Numbered from the stretch's first letter, positions 9,565-18,963 are shown. The stretch is 64,000 nucleotides of DNA from Ruminiclostridium josui JCM 17888 (GCF_000526495.1 NZ_JAGE01000001.1:3034001-3098000); one strand, 5' to 3'. Notes: generated from the letters alone by a model not told the origin. Program-made: numbers and translations.

Positions 9565-9591
9565 ATTTTCCATTCAACTTTTCAATCTTCA

Positions 9592-9619
9592 TTGAATTTG
9601 ATTACATTTATGATATACT
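9592..9619 (+). promoter_or_regulatory. Predicted promoter of the phosphohexomutase gene
   Basis: TTGAAT (9592-9597), 16-bp spacer, TATACT (9614-9619), about 37 bp before the ATG. Confidence 0.5.
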
Positions 9620-9656
9620 AGTATTCAAATGAAATTTTTAGGAGGTTGCTTATATA

Positions 9657-11387
9657 ATGGAATACCTTTCAAAACTTAACTTTTGGTTGGATAATGAATA
9701 TTTCGATCAAGATACAAAAAAAGAACTTTTATCTATAAAAAACGATGCCAAGGAAGTTGAAGACAGATTCTATAAAAGCCTTGAGTTTGGCACAGGAGGG
9801 CTCAGGGGTATTATCGGAGCCGGAACCAACAGAATAAATATCTATACTGTCAGAGTTGCTTCACAGGGCTTGGCAAATTATATAAACCACCTGGGAAAAC
9901 AGGATAAAGGCATTGTAATAGCATATGACTCACGCTTTATGTCACCGGAGTTTTCATTGGAAGCTGCAAAGGTATTTTGTGCCAATGGTATTAAAGCTTA
10001 TTTGTTTGATGAATTGAGACCTACACCTCAATTGTCATTTGCAGTAAGATATTTGAAAGCTGCTGCGGGAGTAGTTGTAACTGCAAGTCATAACCCAAAG
10101 GAGTACAATGGTTACAAGGTGTACGGAGAAGACGGCGGACAGCTTTCTATCGACGGCTCAAATGCGGTTATATCTGAAATAAATAAGATTGAAGACATTA
10201 CAAAAGTTAACATTATTTCAAAGGAAGAAGCTATAAGTAAAGGCCTCCTTCAAATTATAGGCAGTGAAGTTGATGATGCATATATTGAGATGCTAAAGAA
10301 GCTGAGAATAAATAAGGACGCTGCTGCCAAGGTAGCAGATACTTTTAAAATCGTATACACCCCACTGCACGGAGCGGGTAATAAGCCTGTAAGAAGAATA
10401 CTTGCAGAAAGTGGCTTTAAACACGTACTAGTTGTCAAGGAACAGGAGCTTCCAGATTCACAGTTCTCAACTGTAAAATCCCCAAACCCTGAAGAAAGAT
10501 CAGCCTTCGAGTTTGCAATCAAGCTTGCGTCAGAAAATGATGTTGATTTAATTATTGGAACTGACCCGGACAGCGACAGAGTAGGTGTAGTTGTTAGAAA
10601 AAATGATGGGGAATATGCAGTTCTCACTGGTAACCAGACAGGGTGTTTGCTGTTGGAATATATACTCACTGCAATGAAAGAAGAAGGAAAGCTTCCTGCT
10701 AACGGTTTTGTTGTAAAAACAATAGTTACAACGGAACTTGCAAGGGTTATAGCCAATTATTATAATATTGAGTTGGTTGAGGTTTTGACAGGCTTCAAAT
10801 TTATAGGAGAACAGATAAAGCTTAGAGACGAAAACGGAAACCAGAAATATTTGTTTGGTTTTGAAGAAAGTTACGGTTATCTTGCAGGAACAGATGTTAG
10901 AGACAAGGATGCTGTAGTTGCATCAATGCTTATAGCCGAGATGGCTGCTTACTACAAGGCAAAAGGTATTTCATTGTATGACGCACTCATAAATGTTTAT
11001 GAAAAGTATGGTTATTTTGTTGAGGGTATAAGTTCCTTTACCCTTGAGGGCAAGGATGGAGTTATGAAAATAAAAGAAGCCTTGTCAACTATGAGAAATA
11101 CCAGATATGAAGCATTTGGAGGTATCAAGGTTAAGGCTATAAGAGATTACAAGAAATCAGAAAGGTATGTTATTGCAAGCGGAGCTACCGAGAAAATAAC
11201 TTTACCTGAGTCCGATGTTCTTTATTTTGAAATGGAAGACGGTTCATGGTTCTGTGTTAGACCATCTGGAACAGAGCCTAAAATAAAGATATATTACGGA
11301 GTGTCGGACAAGACTTTGAATTTATCTCAGGATAAGCTTGAAAGGTTTAAGGCTGGAGTTCTTGATGTCATAAAGCCACTTTTATAA
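9657..11387 (+). CDS. Phosphoglucomutase/phosphomannomutase (PgcA-type phosphohexomutase)
   Basis: Interconverts hexose 1- and 6-phosphates, here probably glucose-1-P and glucose-6-P. 576 residues, typical of the long PgcA branch. The phosphoserine loop TASHNPKEYNGYKVY carries the catalytic Ser144. The Mg-binding loop GTDPDSDR is at 301-308 with Asp303, 305 and 307. Sugar specificity is in GFEESYGYL and phosphate binding in RPSGTEPKIKIYY near the C-terminus. AGGAGG precedes the ATG. It would take glucose-1-P released by the cellobiose phosphorylase at 35.2 kb into glycolysis; Pgi is at 43.4 kb. A strong terminator follows. Confidence 0.95.
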   Translation: MEYLSKLNFWLDNEYFDQDTKKELLSIKNDAKEVEDRFYKSLEFGTGGLRGIIGAGTNRINIYTVRVASQGLANYINHLGKQDKGIVIAYDSRFMSPEFSLEAAKVFCANGIKAYLFDELRPTPQLSFAVRYLKAAAGVVVTASHNPKEYNGYKVYGEDGGQLSIDGSNAVISEINKIEDITKVNIISKEEAISKGLLQIIGSEVDDAYIEMLKKLRINKDAAAKVADTFKIVYTPLHGAGNKPVRRILAESGFKHVLVVKEQELPDSQFSTVKSPNPEERSAFEFAIKLASENDVDLIIGTDPDSDRVGVVVRKNDGEYAVLTGNQTGCLLLEYILTAMKEEGKLPANGFVVKTIVTTELARVIANYYNIELVEVLTGFKFIGEQIKLRDENGNQKYLFGFEESYGYLAGTDVRDKDAVVASMLIAEMAAYYKAKGISLYDALINVYEKYGYFVEGISSFTLEGKDGVMKIKEALSTMRNTRYEAFGGIKVKAIRDYKKSERYVIASGATEKITLPESDVLYFEMEDGSWFCVRPSGTEPKIKIYYGVSDKTLNLSQDKLERFKAGVLDVIKPLL

Positions 11388-11403
11388 TTTAAGTTTAGCA
11401 AAT

Positions 11404-11447
11404 AAAACCCTTAAAACAGGTTAGTTTCACCTGCTTTAAGGGTTTTT
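11404..11447. terminator. Bidirectional Rho-independent terminator
   Basis: Stem AAAACCCTTAAA-ACAGGT / ACCTG-CTTTAAGGGTTTT with T-runs on both strands. It lies between the convergent hexomutase and metallophosphoesterase genes and can serve both. Confidence 0.85.
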
Positions 11448-11449
11448 GA

Positions 11450-12259
11450 CTAAGGAAGCTGGATAACTGCAATTTCCGGTACAGAAAAAAATCGTAAAGG
11501 AATCAGAACATTACCCAAGCCTCTGTTAATATAAACAACTATTCCGTTGATTTTATGAAGCCCTCTCCTGTATCCCATCCTGCAAAGCTGTTCTTTTCTA
11601 AGAATTTTGAACTCCAGATGAAAAGGCATCCAAATTTGTCCGCCGTGAAAATGACCGCATAAAAAGTAGTCAGCTTGGTCTTTAGATAATGTAAGTACTG
11701 TATCAGGGTTATGGGAAAATACAATATTAATGCGGTTATGAGTGGAGGAATCTATATTTGCAAATGCTTTAGCCAAATCGGGTTTTCCTCTTTTCAGATC
11801 ATCAATACCAACAATATTGTAAGTAGTATTATTTTTTAAAATGCTTGTGGATGAGTTGTTCAGTACCAAAGCCCCAGTTTCTTCTAGTTGTACAATAAAG
11901 CCTTGTACGCCATCTTTTTTATTGAGGTGTGCTTTATGGTCATGATTCCCAAGTGTAAGGTATACTGGGAAAATATCAGCTATTGCTTTTATTAAATCAA
12001 GAGCTTTCGGAATATCATTCTCTGTCTCAATATAGTCTCCTGATATGAGAACCACATCAGGATTAATTTCTTTTAATGCGTTTACAATCCTCTTATTGCT
12101 AATATGAATATGATTTACATGTAAATCGGATAAATGTGCGATTTTAAGGCCTTTTGAACTTTTACTAAAATTGATATAATTCTTTTTTATCAGAATGGTT
12201 TCAAACAGCATATAAACCAGCAGAAGTATTACAATGCCTGTTATTATAAAGTAACTCAT
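11450..12259 (-). CDS. Membrane-anchored metallophosphoesterase (YkuE-like)
   Basis: Calcineurin-like phosphoesterase, 269 residues. An uncleaved N-terminal membrane segment (about 2-21) is followed by the five metal motifs in order: HLSDLHV, GDYIE, GNHDHKAH, SHNPDTV and GHFHGGQIW. The last matches the YkuE group that acts on lipid- or cell-wall-linked phosphates at the membrane. An AGGAGAAATT Shine-Dalgarno precedes the start on the minus strand. The active site lies outside or inside the cell depending on topology, which the sequence does not settle. Transcribed alone, convergent with the hexomutase gene. Confidence 0.88.
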   Translation of the reverse strand: MSYFIITGIVILLLVYMLFETILIKKNYINFSKSSKGLKIAHLSDLHVNHIHISNKRIVNALKEINPDVVLISGDYIETENDIPKALDLIKAIADIFPVYLTLGNHDHKAHLNKKDGVQGFIVQLEETGALVLNNSSTSILKNNTTYNIVGIDDLKRGKPDLAKAFANIDSSTHNRINIVFSHNPDTVLTLSKDQADYFLCGHFHGGQIWMPFHLEFKILRKEQLCRMGYRRGLHKINGIVVYINRGLGNVLIPLRFFSVPEIAVIQLP

Positions 12260-12352
12260 TAATTTCTCCTGTTTTTAATTCATTATTCTAAATAATGTTA
12301 TAAATAAAGTATATTCTAAAATATTTTCTTTGTAAAATAAAACAAAATTTTG

Positions 12353-12381
12353 TTGATATTAATTGGGAAAAAAAGTATAAT
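12353..12381 (+). promoter_or_regulatory. Predicted promoter of the HD-GYP gene
   Basis: TTGATA (12353-12358), 17-bp spacer, TATAAT (12376-12381). Transcription would begin near 12388, giving an untranslated leader of about 245 nt. Confidence 0.65.
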
Positions 12382-12387
12382 TGTTTT

Positions 12388-12632
12388 GGTAGATACTAAA
12401 TTTTGTCACATCAAATAAGAACTGGGGTTAATTAATAGTCAAATCATAAAATACAACGTAATTCGGTAGTAGTGTAATTAAGCTTTAGATAATGTTTCTA
12501 CAATTATTATACACAAATTGTTCCGGATTGTATTTTAATGTCCCGGAATACTAGAAATCAAAGCAGTGCTGGAGCTGTCATGCTACGGGGTATGTCTGGC
12601 TTAGCGCACGGTTTTAGGCTGAAGAGGAAACA
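12388..12632 (+). other. Long untranslated leader of the HD-GYP gene
   Basis: No ORF of note. Two stem candidates are visible: GTTCCGG / CCGGAAT (within about 12520-12552) and GTGCT / AGCGCAC closing a 45-base domain at about 12567-12612, next to the ribosome-binding site GAGGAAA. The GCACAGGGCAAACC core of class I c-di-GMP riboswitches and the class II core are both absent. A regulatory role is possible but unproven. Confidence 0.35.
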
Positions 12633-13685
12633 ATGAGAAAGATTAATATTTCAAACTGCCAGGCAGGAATGACATTAGGGAAGGCTGTATATTATGATGG
12701 TTCATCAATGTTATTTGATACAGGAACTGTATTAACACCAACCCACTTAGCAAAAATTGCCTCTCTTGGTATTACTGAATTGTATATTGAGGATAATTGC
12801 TCAAAGGATGTACAAGTAAAAGACGTAATAAAAGACGTCACTAGGCTGGAAGCCATTCGCTTTATGAAACAAACTATGGAAAAGTATAGTTTAGAAGGTA
12901 TGCCACCATCCGGAAATATCATTTCAATTGTAGATAAAATCTTAAATGATATCCTTGATTCCGAAGAAATAATTGTTAATCTGATGGATATAAAAACCTT
13001 TGATGGGTATACTTTTTCTCACAGTGTAAATGTCTGTATTCTGTCCTTAATAATAGGGATAAATCTTAAGCTTAGTCAGGCTGAACTTCAGGAACTGGGA
13101 GTAGGTGCACTTTTACATGATATTGGTAAAGTTTTGATACCTACAGAAATACTGAATAAGAAGTCTTCGCTTTCCAATGAAGAATTTGAAGTTATAAAAC
13201 GTCATTCAAAGTTAGGTTATGATATCCTAAAAAATATACCGGGTATTAGTGATAAGTCTGCATTGGTTGCATTGAATCACCATGAGAGATGCGACGGAAA
13301 AGGCTATCCAATGGCTTTGCATAAGGAGGAGATACATCTTTATTCAAAGATAGTAGCTGTGACAGATATATTTGATGCTTTGACATCGGACAGGATATAC
13401 CGCAAGAAAATGGGAACGCTAAATGCTATAAATTATCTTGAGTCTATTAATAATTTGCTCCTTGATTCACAAGTTTTAAGCTGTTTCCTTAAGGTTATTC
13501 CGCCATATCCTATTGGCACTGAAGTTACTATGAGCAGCGGAGAAAAGGGAATTGTTATAGGAGTGAACAAGTCGCATATTCCCATTGTCAGATTGTTTGA
13601 AAACTCTGACGGAACTTCAAAATATCCCTATGAAGAAATAAATCTGGAAACCTGTAAGAATTATTCTATAGTATCATCATGTTAA
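12633..13685 (+). CDS. HD-GYP domain protein, putative cyclic-di-GMP phosphodiesterase
   Basis: 350 residues, soluble. An N-terminal domain (about 1-60, MRKINISNCQAGMTLGKAVY) resembles the PilZ-like/DUF3391 cap often fused to HD-GYP proteins. The HD-GYP domain spans about 100-270: LLHDIGK with His162-Asp163, downstream IKRHSKLGYDILK, ALNHHERCDGKGYP with Gly224-Tyr225-Pro226, and TDIFDALTSDR. All expected metal ligands appear present, so hydrolysis of c-di-GMP to GMP or pGpG is plausible. The short C-terminal domain (YPIGTEVTMSSGEKGIVIG) looks like a small beta-barrel. Start GAGGAAACA-ATG. It has its own promoter with a long leader and a terminator after it. Confidence 0.9.
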   Translation: MRKINISNCQAGMTLGKAVYYDGSSMLFDTGTVLTPTHLAKIASLGITELYIEDNCSKDVQVKDVIKDVTRLEAIRFMKQTMEKYSLEGMPPSGNIISIVDKILNDILDSEEIIVNLMDIKTFDGYTFSHSVNVCILSLIIGINLKLSQAELQELGVGALLHDIGKVLIPTEILNKKSSLSNEEFEVIKRHSKLGYDILKNIPGISDKSALVALNHHERCDGKGYPMALHKEEIHLYSKIVAVTDIFDALTSDRIYRKKMGTLNAINYLESINNLLLDSQVLSCFLKVIPPYPIGTEVTMSSGEKGIVIGVNKSHIPIVRLFENSDGTSKYPYEEINLETCKNYSIVSSC

Positions 13686-13688
13686 AAC

Positions 13689-13730
13689 AAGCAGAGAGAC
13701 GTAAAATAAGTCATCTCTGCTTATTTATTA
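13689..13730. terminator. Bidirectional terminator
   Basis: Stem AAGCAGAGAGAC / GTCATCTCTGCTT with one bulge, A/T-rich on both sides, between convergent genes. Confidence 0.7.
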
Positions 13731-13742
13731 TAACCATAACTG

Positions 13743-14972
13743 TTATTTTATTTTTTGAGGACTATAAACATGTATTTGTCCCAATCCACGAGGATAAAGC
13801 TTTTTCTCAGCAGCAGAAGATTTAACATCTGTAACAATTGATGCAGGAATATGGTCTGACAGCATCGGACCGCAGCTTACATCAAAACTAAAAGTTTTTA
13901 ACTGTGAGTGACAGCAATCTCCGTTTTGAGCATCACCATCTATAATATATTCTCCGTCGCAATTAAATAGTATACCGCCTTGTTTTGTTGCAGCAGAATC
14001 CTTTCTCAAAGACATGCCGCAAGATATTACTATTTGAATATCTAATTCCTTTATTTTTTTCTCGCATAAATAATTAAAGAGTCTTTTTCTACTGTGGTCA
14101 AGACAGATTTCAACACCTATATTCAATCCTCCGCAGTTAAATGTTGAGTAGGTTAATGTCTGTACGGGATTATTAGTATCAGATATAGGTGGATAGTTAA
14201 CCATTGTTTGCAGGTAATTTTCAACTATGCCTTTTGAAGCAGAAGGGTTATTTAAAATAAAGTCTTCTTTGGACTTGAATTGCTTTTGAATGGATATTGT
14301 ATTTTGTCTGTAATAAATAAAACACCTGTTATAAACTATTTTATTGGCTAAACCGTCACTCATATTCAATATATCGCACAGCAAATCTGATAGTTCCTGG
14401 TCATAGCTGCTTTCTGATGATTGTTTTTTATCGATAATTTTCAGCAAGTGAGAGACTTTTGGAATATTTTTACTGCTTGTAGATTTTTTTAGTATGCTGT
14501 ATACGCTTAAATAATCATCGCCAACTTTTGAAAGTGTTTTGTCTGTATCAGTTATACAGTCGGGGATATCGAAGGTTGTCAGAATAGAACCGAATAAGAA
14601 AAGCCAGTCACTGAAATCATATTGCTTTTCCAAAGTCTTAATAATATTAATAAGGCCGTCACTTATTTTTTTGTACATTTCATCGTTAGCTTTTTGTGAA
14701 TTTAAATATGCACCCTTAATCCCTCTCCAGAAAAATTCAGGCAATGTAAATACTTTTAGTGTAGAAGGGTCTTTGCTGATATCGCCAATGCTGATTACCT
14801 GTGTTAGTACATCTGACACTATTTGTAAACGGGCATTTATATCATCATTATCATTCGCGAGGCCAAGATAAATTCCCCAATCGCTTATTCCCTCAACAGA
14901 TTCCTTTAGCAGTGGGGTAGAACTTAACACATGGCCAATAAATTGTACCTTGGTGTAGACTCTTTCATTCAT
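13743..14972 (-). CDS. Divergent nitrilase/carbon-nitrogen hydrolase superfamily protein
   Basis: 409 residues, no signal peptide. I infer the nitrilase fold from the order of catalytic candidates: Glu79 in FTLPEFFWRG, a lysine in ISIQKQFKSKEDF (K230 or K233), and Cys290 in GLNIGVEICLDHSRKRL, where a nucleophile elbow followed by Asp-His is typical. A segment at about 140-200 rich in Ser and Lys is an insertion not found in standard family members of about 270-300 residues. Substrate unknown. The start has AGGAGAAA on the minus strand. Single-gene unit facing the HD-GYP gene. Confidence 0.6.
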   Translation of the reverse strand: MNERVYTKVQFIGHVLSSTPLLKESVEGISDWGIYLGLANDNDDINARLQIVSDVLTQVISIGDISKDPSTLKVFTLPEFFWRGIKGAYLNSQKANDEMYKKISDGLINIIKTLEKQYDFSDWLFLFGSILTTFDIPDCITDTDKTLSKVGDDYLSVYSILKKSTSSKNIPKVSHLLKIIDKKQSSESSYDQELSDLLCDILNMSDGLANKIVYNRCFIYYRQNTISIQKQFKSKEDFILNNPSASKGIVENYLQTMVNYPPISDTNNPVQTLTYSTFNCGGLNIGVEICLDHSRKRLFNYLCEKKIKELDIQIVISCGMSLRKDSAATKQGGILFNCDGEYIIDGDAQNGDCCHSQLKTFSFDVSCGPMLSDHIPASIVTDVKSSAAEKKLYPRGLGQIHVYSPQKIK

Positions 14973-15073
14973 AGTATTTTTCTCCTGTTATGTATTTTTA
15001 TTTGAAATAATACACTATACACCAAAATGTGTCAATTTTTATTTAAAATTACTTTTATGTGACATTATGGAAT

Positions 15074-15106
15074 AAAAAAGAGAGTTTCACAATTGTGAAA
15101 CTCTCT
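15074..15106 (-). terminator. Terminator of tRNA-Leu
   Basis: Perfect palindrome GAGAGTTTCACAA / TTGTGAAACTCTC at 15080-15105, directly after the CCA end of tRNA-Leu on the minus strand, followed by six T on that strand. Confidence 0.88.
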
Positions 15107-15108
15107 TT

Positions 15109-15191
<83 letters not shown>

Positions 15192-15299
15192 ACGAGCAGT
15201 TTTTATTATAAATACATTTGATAGTTTTGTCAACAAAATATTAAATAAAATTTTTTTATGGTCATATCAAATGACTAATTTAATATAATTTCGTGAAAA

Positions 15300-16472
15300 T
15301 TACAATCCCCAGACTTTCATTTTTCGTAAAAAGTACAGAGATATGATTTGTGTACAGCCTATAAACAGTAAAAAATAGTTAAGGCTTTGGTCGTATTTTA
15401 TAAACCATAATAAGCCTATTAATATAAGAAGACTTACAATTCTACCGATGTTAAGAACGATTTCCCTGTTAATAATATATTCAAGCCGCAAATCTTCCTG
15501 GTGCTGGAGACTAATTATATTAAAACTGGCAGAAGAAAAAGGAACCAGAAAGAAGGGCAGAAATGCTGATTCCATTATCATATACAACAATAGGGTTTCA
15601 TAACTGATATTGACAACCAAACCCCATACTGCTATAAACATTAATATAGCACCTGCTAGCATTGATTTTATCCTCAATTTTGGTTTAATAAGCTTTTGTT
15701 CAACTACAAAAGCTACTGATGAAATAACAGAAGCAATCAGTGAAAAAGTTCCAACAGACCATTCGCTACCCGTAGTTTTAAAAACAAGGACAACTATAAG
15801 AAATCCTATTATGACATCTCTAAAGCCCCATATGAACAAGCCTTTTCTTAAAAAGCTCCAATCATAAGAGTTACTGCCAAATATCTTTTTAATATTCATT
15901 TTACTTCCGTAATATTCTGCTTTTAATAAAAAGGATATCAATATCAGTACTATAAATAACAGCAGTGAGATAGAAAATACTATTGTGTAACCCATTCCCA
16001 TAATATTTTTATTTATTATATATGCGGAAGAAATAGGTGCAACAGCACCGCAGATACCTGCAATGGAGCCATTATATCCATTAAATGTATCTCTGTTTTC
16101 GGTGGACGTAAAATCAAAACTTAGAACATTAAAGGCAAGCCAGTAAAAACCTGCGGCTACTCCATATAATATACCGAATAGCAACACGAATTTTGAAATT
16201 TTGTCTTCAAATAAGAGGATAAGCCCAAAGAAAATAATATAAAAAAGTATTCCTAACCTAAGTGACCATATGCCGTTTTTTCTTTTTGACAGCCATCCTG
16301 CAAAAAGAAAAGCAGGGGGGTGGAATACATATTGCATAAGATTATACTCTGCTAAAACTATAAAGTTCTTTGATTCTTTCCATAATAGGATATTAAGAAA
16401 GACATTTGAAATGCCCATTGCAAGGGTGAAAAGTGCACTTACAGTTAATAGTAATTTTGCTTTTATTGACAT
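15300..16472 (-). CDS. Major facilitator superfamily transporter
   Basis: 390 residues with about 12 hydrophobic segments, an MFS permease in the cytoplasmic membrane. The loop between helices 2 and 3, [17 protein letters not shown], fits the MFS motif A region. [21 protein letters not shown] lies in the fifth helix. It resembles the Bacillus YqgE/YcxA-type proteins of unknown substrate. The ATG at 16472 is preferred to an in-frame TTG just before it because GGAGG is five bases upstream. It could be transcribed with the Crp/Fnr gene, 128 bp upstream on the same strand. Substrate unknown. Confidence 0.82.
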   Translation of the reverse strand: MSIKAKLLLTVSALFTLAMGISNVFLNILLWKESKNFIVLAEYNLMQYVFHPPAFLFAGWLSKRKNGIWSLRLGILFYIIFFGLILLFEDKISKFVLLFGILYGVAAGFYWLAFNVLSFDFTSTENRDTFNGYNGSIAGICGAVAPISSAYIINKNIMGMGYTIVFSISLLLFIVLILISFLLKAEYYGSKMNIKKIFGSNSYDWSFLRKGLFIWGFRDVIIGFLIVVLVFKTTGSEWSVGTFSLIASVISSVAFVVEQKLIKPKLRIKSMLAGAILMFIAVWGLVVNISYETLLLYMIMESAFLPFFLVPFSSASFNIISLQHQEDLRLEYIINREIVLNIGRIVSLLILIGLLWFIKYDQSLNYFLLFIGCTQIISLYFLRKMKVWGL

Positions 16473-16599
16473 CAATACCTCCGGTCAATGCTCAGATGAT
16501 TTTACATAATACTTTTGCAGTCTTTATTTTTTACAAAAATATAAATTATATTAAAAAATAAAGGTTCTACAAATGGATAAAATCAATCCCCTGAGTCTG

Positions 16600-17268
16600 C
16601 TACTCCATCGGGTATATCTCAAATTCATTCCTGTCAAAATCAAGTATGTTTTCTTGTTTCATCTTAGATAATTCTCTTGATAAAGCACTTCTGTTTATAC
16701 ATAAAAAGTCTGCAAGTTCGTCACGTGAAAAAGGAATTCTAAATCTATTTTTTCCGGATTTTTGGATTTGCATTGAGAAATAGGCCATTAACTTTTCACG
16801 AATTGATCTCTGTGACAGAATATCTATTTTGTTATTAAGAAATATATTTTTCTGTGCAATAAGTGAAAGCATATTTGAAATAAGCATGGTGTGAAAGCTG
16901 CAGGCAGAAGAACAGGTTGTAATAATCCTGCTAAACTTTATATACATTACAGTACATCCCGTAGTAGTAAGGACTGTTACCGGACTTTTCGATACATTTG
17001 CACATGCAAAAGCTTCCCCGAACATGTCTGCAACACCGATTTCAGATACTATATTTCTGTTACCCATTATATCTTCTTTAACAATCTGGGCAGAACCAGA
17101 TAGAATTATCCCTACAGAGGATACCTTGTCCCCTGCCAGCAGCAGGATATCATTTTTAGAATAAACTTGCTCATAGGCTCCAAGACAATTCAACATATGG
17201 AGAATACTTTTATCGCTTACGTTTTGAAAAATTGCCACTTGTTTTAATATTTCTATTGAATTATTCAT
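16600..17268 (-). CDS. Crp/Fnr family transcriptional regulator
   Basis: 222 residues. An N-terminal cyclic-nucleotide-binding-like domain (about 10-125; GDKVSSVGIILSGSAQIVKED, MFGEAFACANVSKSPVTV) is followed by a long dimer helix and a C-terminal HTH (about 150-215; FSRDELADFLCINRSALSRELSKMKQENIL). No N-terminal Cys cluster for an Fnr-type 4Fe-4S centre is seen, but Cys residues cluster at about 110-123, so an HcpR-like nitrosative-stress or redox role is possible. It is divergent from hcp, and the intergenic palindrome at 17284-17297 is the likely operator for both genes. Confidence 0.9.
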   Translation of the reverse strand: MNNSIEILKQVAIFQNVSDKSILHMLNCLGAYEQVYSKNDILLLAGDKVSSVGIILSGSAQIVKEDIMGNRNIVSEIGVADMFGEAFACANVSKSPVTVLTTTGCTVMYIKFSRIITTCSSACSFHTMLISNMLSLIAQKNIFLNNKIDILSQRSIREKLMAYFSMQIQKSGKNRFRIPFSRDELADFLCINRSALSRELSKMKQENILDFDRNEFEIYPME

Positions 17269-17283
17269 AAATTTTTACTCCTT

Positions 17284-17325
17284 GTTGCAAATGCAACCGA
17301 TTTCCTAAATCAAGTTTAGTATAAT
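17284..17325 (+). promoter_or_regulatory. Crp/Fnr-type operator and hcp promoter
   Basis: Perfect inverted repeat GTTGC-AAAT-GCAAC (17284-17297). A -10 TATAAT at 17320-17325 puts the hcp start near 17332, so the operator is centred near -41.5, the class II activator position known for Crp/Fnr proteins. No good -35 exists, as expected for an activated promoter. The same site lies 16 bp from the regulator start codon, so autoregulation is likely. Confidence 0.6.
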
Positions 17326-17394
17326 CATCTCGTAAAGTCAATCAATACAAAATCAAATTAAATAAAATAAATGTTTTTTGAAAGGAGTTATATT

Positions 17395-18963
17395 ATGTCA
17401 GATATGTTTTGTTTTCAATGTGAACAAACAGCAGGAGGAAAAGGGTGCACAGGAGGTGCAGGTGTCTGTGGTAAAAAAGCAGATACATCAAATTATCAGG
17501 ATTTGCTTACAGGTGCTATGATTGGACTTGCAAATACAGCACAAAATGCTAAACCAACCCATCGTACTCATAAAACAATTATTGAAGGTCTGTTTATAAC
17601 AATAACAAATGTTAACTTTGACAATGCATCTATTCTTAGACATATTGATAAAGTTAATAGCGAGAAATTAAGCTTGGTAAATGGAGTTGCAGTACATAAT
17701 AATTATGATATGGAAAAAGTATGGAATGCTCATGAAGACATTCGCTCATTGAAATCTCTTATTTTATTTGGAATCAGAGGAATGGCAGCTTATGCATACC
17801 ATGCAATGATTCTCGGATATTCTGATGAAGATGTTAACACATTCTTCTACAAGGCACTAAGAGCCGTAGGAAGTGATATGTCTATTGATGAACTGCTGTC
17901 AATTGTTATGGAAACAGGGGAAGTTAATTTAAAGTGTATGGCTCTTCTTGATAAGGCAAATACAGAAACCTATGGAACTCCAGTTCCTACTTCCGTGCCA
18001 ATGACAGTTGAAAAGGGTCCTTTTATTGTGATTTCAGGTCACGACCTTTACGATTTGTACCTTCTTCTGGAGCAGACAAAGGATAAGGGAATCAACATTT
18101 ATACTCACGGTGAAATGCTTCCTGCCCATGCATACCCTAAACTTAAAGCATACCCTCATTTGAAAGGTAACTTTGGTACAGCTTGGCAGAATCAGCAGAA
18201 GGAATTTGATAATCTTCCGGCTCCTGTACTGTTTACAACAAACTGTCTTATGCCTGTAAAACCAAGCTACAGCGACAGAGTGTTTACAACTGAGGTAGTT
18301 GCATATCCCGAAATGGTTCATATAGGAGAAGAAAAGGACTTTACTCCTGTAATAAACAAAGCACTTGAACTTGGTGGATACAAGGAAGACACAAGGTTTA
18401 CAGGTATTAACGGCGGTGATACATTAACAACCGGTTTTGCAAGGGGTACTGTTCTCTCGGTAGCAGATAAGGTAATTGATGCTGTTAAGGCAGGAGCAAT
18501 AAAACACTTCTTCTTAGTAGGAGGATGTGATGGTGCGAAGGTAGGAAGAAACTACTACACAGAATTTGTTAAGAAAACACCAAAAGATACTGTAATATTG
18601 ACACTTGCTTGTGGAAAGTTCCGCTTCAATGACCTCGATATCGGTGAAATAGGTGGACTTCCAAGAATTATGGATATGGGACAGTGTAATGATGCATACA
18701 GTGCAATACAGGTTGCTGCTGCTCTGGCTAACGCTTTTGAGTGTGATATAAATGAATTGCCTCTCTCACTGGTACTTTCGTGGTACGAACAGAAAGCCGT
18801 TTGCATACTACTGACTCTGCTTTCTCTTGGAATTAAGAATATTTACCTTGGGCCTACACTGCCTGCATTTATTTCACAAAATGTATTAAATATATTAGTA
18901 GAGAAATTCAACATCAGCCCGATTTCTACTCCTGATGAGGATTTGAAAAAGATTCTCGGATAA
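17395..18963 (+). CDS. hcp: Hydroxylamine reductase (hybrid cluster protein)
   Basis: Reduces hydroxylamine to ammonia and, in other bacteria, nitric oxide to N2O during nitrosative stress; cytoplasmic. 522 residues from the ATG at 17395, which follows AAAGGAG; an upstream ATG at 17371 has no ribosome-binding site. The N-terminal cysteines C6, C9, C18 and C25 (FCFQCEQTAGGKGC, GVCGK) bind the cubane cluster with the spacing of the anaerobe class. Hybrid-cluster ligands are visible in GGCDGAK, TLACGKFRF and SWYEQKAV. It is divergent from a Crp/Fnr regulator through a shared palindrome. Full length and intact. Confidence 0.96.
   Translation: MSDMFCFQCEQTAGGKGCTGGAGVCGKKADTSNYQDLLTGAMIGLANTAQNAKPTHRTHKTIIEGLFITITNVNFDNASILRHIDKVNSEKLSLVNGVAVHNNYDMEKVWNAHEDIRSLKSLILFGIRGMAAYAYHAMILGYSDEDVNTFFYKALRAVGSDMSIDELLSIVMETGEVNLKCMALLDKANTETYGTPVPTSVPMTVEKGPFIVISGHDLYDLYLLLEQTKDKGINIYTHGEMLPAHAYPKLKAYPHLKGNFGTAWQNQQKEFDNLPAPVLFTTNCLMPVKPSYSDRVFTTEVVAYPEMVHIGEEKDFTPVINKALELGGYKEDTRFTGINGGDTLTTGFARGTVLSVADKVIDAVKAGAIKHFFLVGGCDGAKVGRNYYTEFVKKTPKDTVILTLACGKFRFNDLDIGEIGGLPRIMDMGQCNDAYSAIQVAAALANAFECDINELPLSLVLSWYEQKAVCILLTLLSLGIKNIYLGPTLPAFISQNVLNILVEKFNISPISTPDEDLKKILG

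Noticed and set aside
12388-12632. Cyclic-di-GMP riboswitch before the HD-GYP gene
   Set aside because: Neither the class I core GCACAGGGCAAACC nor the class II core is present.
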